A stretch of DNA of 35,479 bases from Burkholderiaceae bacterium (lineage in GTDB: Bacteria; Pseudomonadota; Gammaproteobacteria; Burkholderiales; Burkholderiaceae_D). The notes below the pieces were generated by a model. That model was not told the DNA's origin. It did not search any database and saw only the letters and a program-made list of their open reading frames with translations. A program made the translations under genes and the position numbers. The stretch covers positions 1 to 35,479 of the forward strand of contig JAMNXS010000027.1 of the NCBI GenBank assembly GCA_023653025.1, in the 5' to 3' direction. Of the stretch, positions 27,721 to 35,479 are shown piece by piece (positions within the stretch are counted from its first letter, which is position 1; each line of letters starts with the position of its first letter).

Positions 27721-28410
27721 ATGCTGAAAGTTTCCAATCTCAACGTGAGCTACGGCGACAGCCGGGTGATCCACGACGTGTCGTTCACGGTAGCGGACAA
27801 CGCCGCGGTGGCCATCGTCGGCCGCAACGGCATGGGCAAGAGCACGCTGCTGAAGTCGCTGATCGGCATGGTGCCGGTCAAGTCCGGCTCGGTCGAACTC
27901 GACGGCAACGAGCTGTCCAAGCTGCCGAGCTTCAAGCGCGTGCAGGCCGGCTTGGCCTATGTGCCGCAGGGACGGATGATCTTCCCGCTGCTGTCGGTGG
28001 AGGAGAACATCCTGTCGGGGCTCGAGACCGGCCGCTATGACGGCGTGCCCGATTTCATTTACGAGTTTTTCCCGGTGCTGAAAGAGATGGCCGGCCGCAA
28101 GGCGGGCAACCTGTCCGGCGGCCAGCAGCAGCAGCTCGCGATCGCGCGGGCGCTGGTGTCGAAGCCCAGCGTGCTGGTGCTCGACGAGCCGACCGAAGGC
28201 ATACAGCCTTCCATCATCAAGGAAATCGCGCAGTCGCTGAACCGGCTGCGCAAGGAGCTCGGCATTGCGGTGCTGGTGTCCGAGCAGGTGCTGTCGTTCG
28301 CGATGGAGGTGGCCGACGAGATCCTGGTCCTGGACCTGGGTCGGGTCGTGCGCACCGCTACCAAGAGCGCAGTCGATATCGAAGAAGTTCGTTCGTACCT
28401 GACGGTCTAG
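27721..28410 (+). CDS. urtE: ABC transporter ATPase
   Basis: A 229-residue LivF/UrtE-type ATPase. Walker A is GRNGMGKS (34-41), signature LSGGQQQQLAIARAL, Walker B VLVLDEPTEGI. The QGRMIFPLLSVEENI motif is typical of UrtE. With UrtD it forms the motor of the amide importer. The gap to urtD is 7 nt. Confidence 0.93.
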   Translation: MLKVSNLNVSYGDSRVIHDVSFTVADNAAVAIVGRNGMGKSTLLKSLIGMVPVKSGSVELDGNELSKLPSFKRVQAGLAYVPQGRMIFPLLSVEENILSGLETGRYDGVPDFIYEFFPVLKEMAGRKAGNLSGGQQQQLAIARALVSKPSVLVLDEPTEGIQPSIIKEIAQSLNRLRKELGIAVLVSEQVLSFAMEVADEILVLDLGRVVRTATKSAVDIEEVRSYLTV

Positions 28411-28437
28411 TCGGGAATTCTTTACTGGAGGAGTGAA

Positions 28438-29475
28438 ATGAGGCACGGAGACATAGCAAGCAGCAAGGATTGCGTCGGCGTCGCGGTCGTCAACTACAAG
28501 ATGCCGCGCCTGCATACCAAGGCAGAGGTTCTGGAAAACGCGCGCAAGGTTGGCGACATGCTGGTCGGCATGAAGCAGGGCCTGCCCGGCATGGATCTGG
28601 TGATTTTCCCCGAGTATTCGACGCACGGCATCATGTACGACTCGAAAGAGATGTACGAGACCGCATCGACGGTGCCCGGCGAGGAGACCGAGATTTTCGC
28701 CGCCGCCTGCCGCAAGGCCAACGTGTGGGGTGTGTTCTCGCTGACCGGCGAGCGCCATGAAGAGCATCCGAAGAAGGCGCCGTACAACACGCTGATCCTG
28801 ATGAACAACAAGGGCGAGATCGTGCAGAAGTACCGCAAGATCATGCCGTGGGTGCCGATCGAGGGCTGGTATCCGGGCGACTGCACCTATGTATCGGAAG
28901 GCCCGAAGGGCATGAAGATCAGCCTGATCATCTGCGACGACGGCAACTATCCGGAAATCTGGCGCGACTGCGCGATGAAGGGCGCCGAGCTGATCATCCG
29001 CTGCCAGGGCTACATGTACCCGTCCAAGGACCAGCAGGTCATCATGGCCAAGGCGATGGCCTGGGCCAACAACAGCTACGTCGCAGTGGCGAATGCGACC
29101 GGCTTCGACGGCGTGTACTCGTATTTCGGCCATTCGGCCATCATCGGCTTCGACGGCCGCACGCTAGGCGAGTGCGCGGAAGAAGAAATGGGCATCCAGT
29201 ATGCCGAGCTGTCGACTTCGCTGATCCGCGACGCGCGCAAGAATAGCCAGTCGAACAACCATCTGTACAAGCTGCTGCACCGCGGCTACACCGGCAAGAT
29301 AAATTCCGGTGAAGACCCGAACGGCGTCGCCGCCTGCCCGTACGAGTTCTACGGCAAGTGGATCAACGACCCGGAAGGCACGCGCAAGATGGTCGAGGCA
29401 CTGACCCGCGACACACCCGGCACCGAGGATTCCCCGATCGAGGGCATCCCGAACAAATCTGCCGCACACCGTTAA
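28438..29475 (+). CDS. amiE: aliphatic amidase
   Basis: Hydrolyses short-chain aliphatic amides to the acid and ammonia in the cytoplasm. The 345-residue protein is a nitrilase-superfamily enzyme nearly the length of Pseudomonas AmiE, and its catalytic triad falls at the same numbers: Glu59 (FPEYST), Lys134 (KYRKIMPW) and Cys166 ([10 protein letters not shown]). The C-terminal extension ([20 protein letters not shown]) separates AmiE from formamidase AmiF less clearly, but the overall pattern favours AmiE. A GGAGGAG site precedes the ATG. A terminator follows at 29496-29533, so it is probably the most expressed gene after the importer. Confidence 0.95.
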   Translation: MRHGDIASSKDCVGVAVVNYKMPRLHTKAEVLENARKVGDMLVGMKQGLPGMDLVIFPEYSTHGIMYDSKEMYETASTVPGEETEIFAAACRKANVWGVFSLTGERHEEHPKKAPYNTLILMNNKGEIVQKYRKIMPWVPIEGWYPGDCTYVSEGPKGMKISLIICDDGNYPEIWRDCAMKGAELIIRCQGYMYPSKDQQVIMAKAMAWANNSYVAVANATGFDGVYSYFGHSAIIGFDGRTLGECAEEEMGIQYAELSTSLIRDARKNSQSNNHLYKLLHRGYTGKINSGEDPNGVAACPYEFYGKWINDPEGTRKMVEALTRDTPGTEDSPIEGIPNKSAAHR

Positions 29476-29495
29476 TCATCGGTGTTGTTTCGATT

Positions 29496-29533
29496 GCACG
29501 CCCCCACCTCCTCTTCGCGGGGCGTGCTTTTTT
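29496..29533 (+). terminator. terminator between amiE and amiB
   Basis: GCACGCCCC (29496-29504) pairs with GGGGCGTGC (29519-29527), followed by six T. It ends 11 nt before the amiB ATG and would attenuate the downstream regulatory genes. Confidence 0.88.
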
Positions 29534-29544
29534 GATTGCATGAA

Positions 29545-30354
29545 ATGAACGACCTGATTCAGCCTTACGTCATCGCTGCCGAGCCGTATTACCGCAGCTC
29601 GGCCAACGAGATCGACCTGTTCGAGGCGGCCTACAAGCTGCGCATGCCGATGGTTCTGAAAGGTCCGACCGGTTGCGGCAAGACCCGCTTCATGGAACAC
29701 ATGGCGTGGCGACTGAAACGCCCGCTGATCACGGTGGCCTGCAACGAGGACATGACCGCGTCCGACCTCGTGGGTCGCTACCTGCTGGACGCGAACGGCA
29801 CCGTCTGGCACGATGGCCCGCTGACGATCGCCGCCCGCTACGGCGCGATCTGCTATCTCGACGAGGTCGTCGAGGCGCGCCAGGATACGACGGTCATCAT
29901 CCATCCGCTGACCGACAACCGCCGCACGCTTCCGCTGGACAAGCGCGGCGAGCTGATCCACGCCCATCCCGATTTCCAGCTGGTGGTGTCGTACAACCCC
30001 GGCTACCAGAGCCTGACCAAGGACCTGAAGCAGTCAACCAAGCAGCGCTTCGGCGCGCTGGACTTCGACTACCCGGCCGAGGCTGTGGAAACCGACATCG
30101 TCGCGCACGAGAGCAGCGTCGATGGCGAGACCGCCGGTCGGCTGGTCGGCATCGCCCACCGCTCCCGCGCACTACGCGGCCGCGGACTCGACGAGGGCAT
30201 TTCAACGCGCATGCTGATTCATGCCGGCTCCCTGATCTACGTCGGCATTGCGCCGCGCGAAGCCTGCCGCGTCGCGCTCGCGCGGCCGATCACGGACGAC
30301 CCGGACATGCTGTCGGCGCTGGACGGTTTCATCGATGCCTACTTCGGCGTCTGA
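29545..30354 (+). CDS. amiB: MoxR/CbbQ-type AAA+ ATPase (AmiB-like)
   Basis: A 269-residue AAA+ ATPase of the MoxR class (CbbQ/NirQ/NorQ subgroup). Walker A is GPTGCGKT (40-47), Walker B is [15 protein letters not shown], and sensor 1 is VVSYNPGY. In Pseudomonas the amidase operon also has an ATPase gene, amiB, in this place. It probably works with the VWA protein that follows, whose gene overlaps it by 20 nt. No Shine-Dalgarno is seen between the terminator and the ATG; a two-codon frame (ATGAAATGA) overlaps its start. Confidence 0.88.
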   Translation: MNDLIQPYVIAAEPYYRSSANEIDLFEAAYKLRMPMVLKGPTGCGKTRFMEHMAWRLKRPLITVACNEDMTASDLVGRYLLDANGTVWHDGPLTIAARYGAICYLDEVVEARQDTTVIIHPLTDNRRTLPLDKRGELIHAHPDFQLVVSYNPGYQSLTKDLKQSTKQRFGALDFDYPAEAVETDIVAHESSVDGETAGRLVGIAHRSRALRGRGLDEGISTRMLIHAGSLIYVGIAPREACRVALARPITDDPDMLSALDGFIDAYFGV

Positions 30355-32326
30355 CAGCACGATTGCGGCGGCGCTGCATCCGGCCCTGGCCGCAGCGCTC
30401 GACTCGCTGCCCGGCCGCCTGCAGCTGCCCGGCCTGCGGGAAGAACTGGCGGCGCTGCTGATCGACGCGGCCGAAGCCGCGCCCGGCCTCGAGCCGGCGC
30501 TCGCCTCGCATCTCGGATTCCTTCTCGACTCGCTGGACATAGGCGCCCTGCGCCGCTGGATATTGACCGGCCTTCGGCTGTACCCCAATCACACCGACAA
30601 GCTGGCCGCCTTCTTCAGGCTCGAAGACCCGGCGGCGGCGCAGGCGATGGTGGCCGAAAGCCGCGGCACGTCGTTCGAGCGGGCGCGCCACGCGCTGCAG
30701 TTCTATGCCGGTGGCTTTGGGCAGCGCGACCTGTCGCTGTCCGCGCGCCGCCAGCGCAAGCTGAATTCGCTGCCGCTGCGTCCCGCGATCAGCGAGGGCA
30801 CGCTGCTGCTGCCCGACCACTACCTCGCCTGGGACGGCGCATCGCGCGGCAACATCTACCGGGCCGCGGTCGCGCATGCGCTGGCCCATCTGCAGCATTC
30901 GCCGCGCCACCAGCCGGCAGGCAAGAAGAAGCCGCTGCTGCTGGCCGTGCTGTCGCTGATCGAGGATGCGCGCGTCGAGCGCCTTGCCAGTCGCCGCTAT
31001 CCCGGCCTGCGCTCGCTGTGGGGCTGCTTTCACGTCGCCAGCGGCGACAAGAACGAACTGACTTTCGCATCGCTGTCCGCGCGCCTGTCGCGCGCGCTGC
31101 ATGATCCCGGTTACGAAGACCCGAATCACTGGGTCAACAAAGGCAGGGCGCTGTTCGAGGCCGAGGCCGCCATCGGCCTCGATGATCCGGAGCGCTTCGC
31201 CGAGGTTGGGAAGATACTCGGCAACGATCTCGGCCAGATGCGCGTGCGCTTCGTGCAGGAGCTGTACGTGGTGCAGCCGGCCTACCGCGACGACAACAGC
31301 TTCCTGTGGCAGTTCGAGCACGACGCGCCGCCGGACACGCCGCCCGAGGAGAGTCTATCGCGCACGTCGGTGCAGATCGACCCGACCGATGCCGAGGCCG
31401 ACAGCGCGATGCATGTGTCGCCGGTCGCGGCGCAGGCCGGCGAGCGCCACGACTACCCGGAATACGACTACCGCGAGAACCTGCTGCGCGATGCATGGGC
31501 CGTGGTGCTCGACCGCTCGGGGCGCGAACCCGGGGTGGCCGCCGGCACCGGCCGCCAGCGCAGTCTGGCGCGCGGCGTCTCGCTGGACACGCGCGCGCGC
31601 ACGCTGGACCGCGCGGTTCGCCTGCGCCGGCAGCAGGAGGGCGAGTCGCTCGACCTGAACGCGGCCGTCGACAGCCGCATCGGCTGGCGCGCCGGCGTGA
31701 CGCCCGATCCGCGCATCTTTCAGCGGCCCGGCAAGCGCCGGCGCCACGCGTCCATCCTGCTGCTGGTCGACCTGTCGGAATCGACCAACGACCGGGTGCG
31801 CGGCTTCACTTCGGTGCTGGACGTCGAGAAGCAGGCAGCCGACTTGCTGGCGCAGTCGATCGACACCGATTACGACCGGCTGGCGATCGACGGCTTCCAT
31901 TCGGACGGCCGCGAGAAGGTACATTACATCCGGCTCAAGGAGTTCGACGAGCCCTACGGCGATGCGCAGCGACGCTTGCTGATGCGGCAACAGGGCAGCC
32001 TGTCGACCCGCATGGGCGCCGCGCTGCGTCATGCCGGCGTGCGCCTGCGCCAGACGGTCGCGGAGAAGCGCATCCTGCTGCTGGTAACCGACGGTGAGCC
32101 CTCGGACATTGACGTCGTCGACCGCGACTATCTGGTCGAGGACGCGCGTCATGCGGTACATTCATTGAACATGAAGGGCATCACGGTGTTCTGCCTCACG
32201 CTCGACAAGGCCGGCGGCAGGTACATGAAGAAGATTTTCGGCGACGGCAATTACCTGATCGTCGACAACGCGCTATCGCTACCGGCGCAATTGTCGCGCG
32301 CGCTGACCCGCATCGCGGCGCGCTGA
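30335..32326 (+). CDS. VWA-domain protein (NorD/CbbO-like)
   Basis: A 663-residue protein. The long N-terminal part (about 1-420) is mostly helical and resembles NorD/CbbO. The C-terminal von Willebrand A domain (about 470-663) has the MIDAS motif DLSES (Asp479) and the later TDGEPSD. NorD/CbbO proteins act with CbbQ/NorQ ATPases to remodel or activate partner enzymes. The start at 30335 overlaps amiB by 20 nt. The Pseudomonas operon, as usually described, has no such gene. The client here is unknown; AmiE or the importer are candidates by location only. Confidence 0.85.
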   Translation: MPTSASDSTIAAALHPALAAALDSLPGRLQLPGLREELAALLIDAAEAAPGLEPALASHLGFLLDSLDIGALRRWILTGLRLYPNHTDKLAAFFRLEDPAAAQAMVAESRGTSFERARHALQFYAGGFGQRDLSLSARRQRKLNSLPLRPAISEGTLLLPDHYLAWDGASRGNIYRAAVAHALAHLQHSPRHQPAGKKKPLLLAVLSLIEDARVERLASRRYPGLRSLWGCFHVASGDKNELTFASLSARLSRALHDPGYEDPNHWVNKGRALFEAEAAIGLDDPERFAEVGKILGNDLGQMRVRFVQELYVVQPAYRDDNSFLWQFEHDAPPDTPPEESLSRTSVQIDPTDAEADSAMHVSPVAAQAGERHDYPEYDYRENLLRDAWAVVLDRSGREPGVAAGTGRQRSLARGVSLDTRARTLDRAVRLRRQQEGESLDLNAAVDSRIGWRAGVTPDPRIFQRPGKRRRHASILLLVDLSESTNDRVRGFTSVLDVEKQAADLLAQSIDTDYDRLAIDGFHSDGREKVHYIRLKEFDEPYGDAQRRLLMRQQGSLSTRMGAALRHAGVRLRQTVAEKRILLLVTDGEPSDIDVVDRDYLVEDARHAVHSLNMKGITVFCLTLDKAGGRYMKKIFGDGNYLIVDNALSLPAQLSRALTRIAAR

Positions 32327-32372
32327 CATCGGTTCAAGGCAGCCCAATTACTGGCAACAAGGCAGAAAGGCA

Positions 32373-33527
32373 ATGACGAACACAGACCCGGTCAAGGTCG
32401 GCGTGCTGTACTCGCAGACCGGCGCGACGTCGGCGATCGAGTCCTCGCAGCGGCTCGGCACGCTGATGGCGATCGAGGAGATCAACGAGGCCGGCGGCAT
32501 CAATGGCCGCGAAATCGTCGCGATCCAGTACGACCCGGCATCCAATCTCCACCAGTTCCGCGCGCATGCCGAACGGTTGGTCGCGATCGACAACGTGAAC
32601 GTGATCTTCGGCTGCTACATGTCGAGCACCAGAAAAGCCGTGATACCTGTCGTGGAGAAATATAATCGCATCCTTTTTTACGCGACGCTGTACGAAGGAT
32701 TCGAGTTCTCCAACAACATCATCTACACTGGAGCTGCGCCCAACCAGAACAGCGTGCAGCTGGCCGACTACATGATGTCGTCGTTCGGCGGCCGCGTGTA
32801 CCTGGTGGGCTCCGACTACATCTATCCGTACGAATCGAACCGCATCATGTCGGACCTCGTCAACCAGCGTCCCGGCGGCAGCGTGGTCGCCCAGCGCTAC
32901 GTGCCGCTGGATGCCGGCGCGCGGGAGTTCGACGCCATTGCCGCCGAGATACGCGAGATGCAGCCGGACTTCATTTTCTCGACGGTGGTCGGCAATGCGA
33001 CCCAGCACCTGTACCGCGCCTATGCGGAAGCCGGGCTGAACCCGAAGACCCTGCCGATCGCCAGCCTGACGACCTCCGAGGTCGAGGTCGCGCAGATGGG
33101 CGCGCAGGCGGCCGCCGGCCACTTCACGGCGGCGCCGTATTTCTCGTCGATCGACACGCCGGAGAACTGGCGCGTCACCGACCGCTTCCGTGCGCGCTTC
33201 GGCGACGACGTGCGCCCGAACGCCTGCTGGGAGGCGGCTTATTTCCAGGTGCACATGTTCGCCAACGCCATGCGAGCGACCGGCACCGACGTGGTTCCGC
33301 TGCTCATGCGGCAATTGCTGGGCACCGAATTCGTCGCGCCGCAGGGGCGGGTCCGGATCGAGCCGGGCAACCACCACACGCATCTGTACCCGCGCATCGG
33401 TCGTGTCAATTCCAAGGGCGAGTTCTCGATCGTGCGCGCGTCCAAGCAGGCGGTCGCTCCCGACCCCTATCTGGTCACGCATTCGCTGGGCGACTGGACA
33501 CTGGCGCTCGAGGCGCTGCCGGACTGA
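32373..33527 (+). CDS. amiC: amide sensor, negative regulator AmiC
   Basis: A 384-residue type I binding-protein fold without signal peptide, hence cytoplasmic. It matches AmiC: VGVLYSQTGATSAIESSQRL, GCYMSSTRKAVIPVVEKYNRILFY, then TLYEGFEFSNNIIYTGAAPNQN and the C-terminal NHHTHLYPRIG. In Pseudomonas AmiC holds AmiR silent until an amide binds. It is homologous to the UrtA protein of the same cluster. GAAAGG precedes the ATG. Its stop overlaps the amiR start (TGATG). Confidence 0.93.
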   Translation: MTNTDPVKVGVLYSQTGATSAIESSQRLGTLMAIEEINEAGGINGREIVAIQYDPASNLHQFRAHAERLVAIDNVNVIFGCYMSSTRKAVIPVVEKYNRILFYATLYEGFEFSNNIIYTGAAPNQNSVQLADYMMSSFGGRVYLVGSDYIYPYESNRIMSDLVNQRPGGSVVAQRYVPLDAGAREFDAIAAEIREMQPDFIFSTVVGNATQHLYRAYAEAGLNPKTLPIASLTTSEVEVAQMGAQAAAGHFTAAPYFSSIDTPENWRVTDRFRARFGDDVRPNACWEAAYFQVHMFANAMRATGTDVVPLLMRQLLGTEFVAPQGRVRIEPGNHHTHLYPRIGRVNSKGEFSIVRASKQAVAPDPYLVTHSLGDWTLALEALPD

Positions 33528-34180
33528 TGGTCGCCAAGACACGCACCCTGGTACGGACCGGCATGCGCGCGGTGCGCGAGGCGCCGCAGATCCTGCGCGA
33601 CCTGCGCTCGCTGCGGGTCTGCGTGTTCCATCCGCGCGACCAGGACGGCGAGGGTCTGACCCGCCAGCTCGAGCGCATCGGCTGTCAGGTGAAGGCCTTC
33701 TGGCCGCCGCCGCCGGCGCTGCCGGAGGAGGTCGATGTGGTATTCATGTCGCTGTCGCCGGACATGGTCGATGCCGACTTCGACTGGTGCCAGATCGAAG
33801 ACGGGCCGCCCGTAATCGCGGTCGTCACCTACGAGAACCCGACCGTTATCGAGGCCGTGCTGCGGGTGGGCGCAATTGCCACCGTCGCCTCGCCGGTGCG
33901 TTCTTTCGGCCTGCTGTCGGTGCTGGTGCTGGCGCGCGATGTTCACAGCACGCTGCGCAAGCAGAGAAAGCGCATCGCGCAGCTCGAAGCCAAGCTGCAG
34001 GGCGCGCGCCAGATCGCCGAGGCGCAGGACATCCTCGTCGCGCAGCAGGGGATTACGAAGGAAGAGGCCTACCACCTGATCCGCGAGCAGGCGATGCAGA
34101 AGCGTGTGACGGCAGAAGAGATCGCCAAGGCGATCATCAACGCCAACGAGATCCTCGGCTTCCGCAAATCCCTCGCCTGA
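33527..34180 (+). CDS. amiR: ANTAR-domain antiterminator AmiR
   Basis: A 217-residue RNA-binding antiterminator. A pseudo-receiver domain spans about residues 28-130 and a coiled coil about 135-160 (RKQRKRIAQLEAKLQGARQI). The ANTAR domain at the C terminus reads AQDILVAQQGITKEEAYHLIREQAMQKRV and ends AKAIINANEIL. Released from AmiC by an amide, it should bind the leader RNA and let transcription pass the terminator at 23578-23619. An N-terminal extension of about 25 residues is longer than in Pseudomonas AmiR. Confidence 0.93.
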   Translation: MVAKTRTLVRTGMRAVREAPQILRDLRSLRVCVFHPRDQDGEGLTRQLERIGCQVKAFWPPPPALPEEVDVVFMSLSPDMVDADFDWCQIEDGPPVIAVVTYENPTVIEAVLRVGAIATVASPVRSFGLLSVLVLARDVHSTLRKQRKRIAQLEAKLQGARQIAEAQDILVAQQGITKEEAYHLIREQAMQKRVTAEEIAKAIINANEILGFRKSLA

Positions 34181-34205
34181 GCGCCGGGCGCGGTCACGCT
34201 CCCGC

Positions 34206-34234
34206 GCCTGCATCGTTTCGATGGCGGGCTTTTT
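34206..34234 (+). terminator. terminator of the amide cluster
   Basis: GCCTGCATCG (34206-34215), loop TTT, and CGATGGCGGGC (34219-34229) with one bulged G, followed by TTTTT. It lies 26 nt past the amiR stop. Confidence 0.8.
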
Positions 34235-34237
34235 CAT

Positions 34238-34266
34238 TTGACGCGGCAAGACCCGTTTGGCATGAT
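34238..34266 (+). promoter_or_regulatory. sigma70-like promoter for the MHS transporter
   Basis: TTGACG (34238-34243), a 17-nt spacer and CATGAT (34261-34266), directly after the terminator of the amide cluster and 65 nt before the transporter start. Confidence 0.55.
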
Positions 34267-34331
34267 CGTCCGTCACTTGCGCCGCAAGCTCGCTTGCGCA
34301 GCGCAAAACGACACCATAACGAGAGACAAAC

Positions 34332-35479
34332 ATGCGAGACGAGACAATGGCGCCGGCCGACGGCGTCAAGGGGGAGGTCGCGGACGCATCGCGCGCACCG
34401 AATTCCGCTTCCCGGGTGCTGTTCGCGAGCCTGATCGGCACGACGATCGAGTACTTCGATTTCTACATCTTCGGCACCGCGGCGGTGCTGGTCTTCCCGC
34501 AGCTGTTCTTCCCCGGCGGTGATCCGACGCTGGCCACGCTGCAGTCGCTGGCGACCTTCGGCCTGGCCTTTGTCGCGCGGCCGGTCGGCTCGGCCCTGTT
34601 CGGCCACTTCGGCGACCGCATCGGCCGCAAGGCCACGCTGGTAGCCTCGCTGCTGACGATGGGCCTGTCGACGGTTTTCATCGGTCTGCTGCCCTCGTAT
34701 GCCGCCATCGGCATTGCCGCGCCCATCCTGCTGGCCGTGCTGCGCTTCGGCCAGGGGCTGGGGCTGGGCGGCGAATGGGGCGGCGCGGTGCTGCTGGCGA
34801 CCGAGAACGCGCCGCCAAGCAAGCGCGCCTGGTACGGAATGTTCCCGCAGCTGGGCGGCCCGGCCGGCTTCTTCCTCTCAGGCTCGGTGTTCCTGGTGCT
34901 GACGACGCAGTTGCCGGAAGCTGACTTCCTGTCCTGGGGCTGGCGCATTCCGTTCATCGCCAGCGCACTGCTGGTGGTCGTGGGCCTGTATGTGCGGCTG
35001 AACATCACCGAGACGCCGGAATTCCGCAAGGTGCTGGCCAGGCAAGAGCGAGTCAAGGTGCCAATGATCGAGGTCGTCACCCGCCATCCGAAGGTGCTGG
35101 CGCTGGCCACGCTGGCGGGCATGGGACAGTTCGTGCTGTTCTACCTGATCACGGTCTTCACGCTGAGCTGGGCCACGTCCTCGCTCGGCTATGCGCGCGC
35201 CGATTTTCTCGTGCTGCAGCTGATCTCCGTGGTGTTCTTCGCCGGCTTCATTCCGCTGGCGGCGAAGCTGTCGGACAGCCGCGGACATGCCGCGGCATTG
35301 ACGCTGGGCTCGGCCGGTCTGGTCGTCTTTGGCCTCGTCCTGGGCTCGATGCTGCAGGCAGGCAGCCTGCCGACACTGATCGCGCTGTCGATCGGGATGG
35401 CGCTGATGGGCATGTGCTTCGGCCCGCTGGGCACGCTGATGGCCGCGCTGTTCCCGGCCGAGGTGCGCTATACCGGCGC
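34332..35479 (+). CDS. MFS transporter, metabolite:H+ symporter (MHS) type, partial
   Basis: The reading frame from ATG 34332 stays open to the window edge (382 codons, no stop). MHS landmarks: LIGTTIEYFDFYIFGTAAVL in TM1, the ARPVGSALFGHFGDRIGRK signature between TM2 and TM3, and FGQGLGLGGEWGGAVLLATE. Family members carry dicarboxylates, shikimate, proline/betaine or similar. At least one or two helices lie beyond the window. It has its own promoter, so it may not belong to the amide system. Confidence 0.9.
   Translation, partial: MRDETMAPADGVKGEVADASRAPNSASRVLFASLIGTTIEYFDFYIFGTAAVLVFPQLFFPGGDPTLATLQSLATFGLAFVARPVGSALFGHFGDRIGRKATLVASLLTMGLSTVFIGLLPSYAAIGIAAPILLAVLRFGQGLGLGGEWGGAVLLATENAPPSKRAWYGMFPQLGGPAGFFLSGSVFLVLTTQLPEADFLSWGWRIPFIASALLVVVGLYVRLNITETPEFRKVLARQERVKVPMIEVVTRHPKVLALATLAGMGQFVLFYLITVFTLSWATSSLGYARADFLVLQLISVVFFAGFIPLAAKLSDSRGHAAALTLGSAGLVVFGLVLGSMLQAGSLPTLIALSIGMALMGMCFGPLGTLMAALFPAEVRYTG

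Overview
The window is GC-rich DNA with short gene gaps. The protein families (class I fumarase beside murI, a YqhA-type membrane protein, acetyl-CoA synthetase, an aromatic-acid MFS carrier, a Urt/Ami amide cluster) suggest a betaproteobacterium, probably Burkholderiales. This is inference from gene content; no 16S or other marker is present.

Layout. (1) 1-5400, core metabolism: yqhA, class I fumarase and murI lie on the minus strand as a likely operon that ends at a 32-bp inverted repeat; acs is divergent on the plus strand. (2) 5500-5760: a tRNA-Ser(GGA) gene between two intrinsic terminators. (3) 5848-9839, accessory region: three toxin-antitoxin modules (a minus-strand RelE-like pair, an HI1419/HI1420-type pair fused in frame, and a Phd/PIN pair), a MAPEG membrane protein, and decayed pieces (an EAL-domain tail and a second MAPEG fragment). 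(4) 9840-13879: a PAS-PAS histidine kinase overlapping an RsbQ-like alpha/beta hydrolase, then an aromatic-acid MFS transporter. (5) 13880-14140: three 72-73 bp direct repeats, each with a palindromic core and a G-quadruplex motif, plus an inverted copy. (6) 14158-23337, catabolic and redox region: a di-heme cytochrome c oxidoreductase, a GntR regulator next to a perfect 42-bp palindrome, an MFS/TPP-enzyme deletion chimera, a Rieske protein with a PQQ dehydrogenase, an acyl-CoA dehydrogenase with an internally deleted phosphotransferase, a SnoaL-like protein and a BKACE enzyme.

(7) 23475-34180 is the most coherent system: a complete amide scavenging cluster, urtABCDE-amiE-amiB-(VWA)-amiC-amiR. 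A five-part ABC importer takes the place of the AmiS channel of Pseudomonas. AmiE has all three catalytic residues at the Pseudomonas positions. A MoxR ATPase and a VWA protein form a chaperone-like pair. AmiC (ligand sensor) and AmiR (ANTAR antiterminator) close the cluster. In front of urtA there is a sigma70-like promoter and a leader with two hairpins whose six-base loops are nearly identical, followed by a strong terminator. That is the layout expected of an ANTAR-controlled leader, so AmiR probably controls the importer by antitermination. (8) A separate promoter then drives an MHS-type MFS transporter that runs off the window.

Several genes in 16.6-21.8 kb carry deletion scars that remove catalytic cores, which suggests pathway decay there (or, less likely, assembly collapse).
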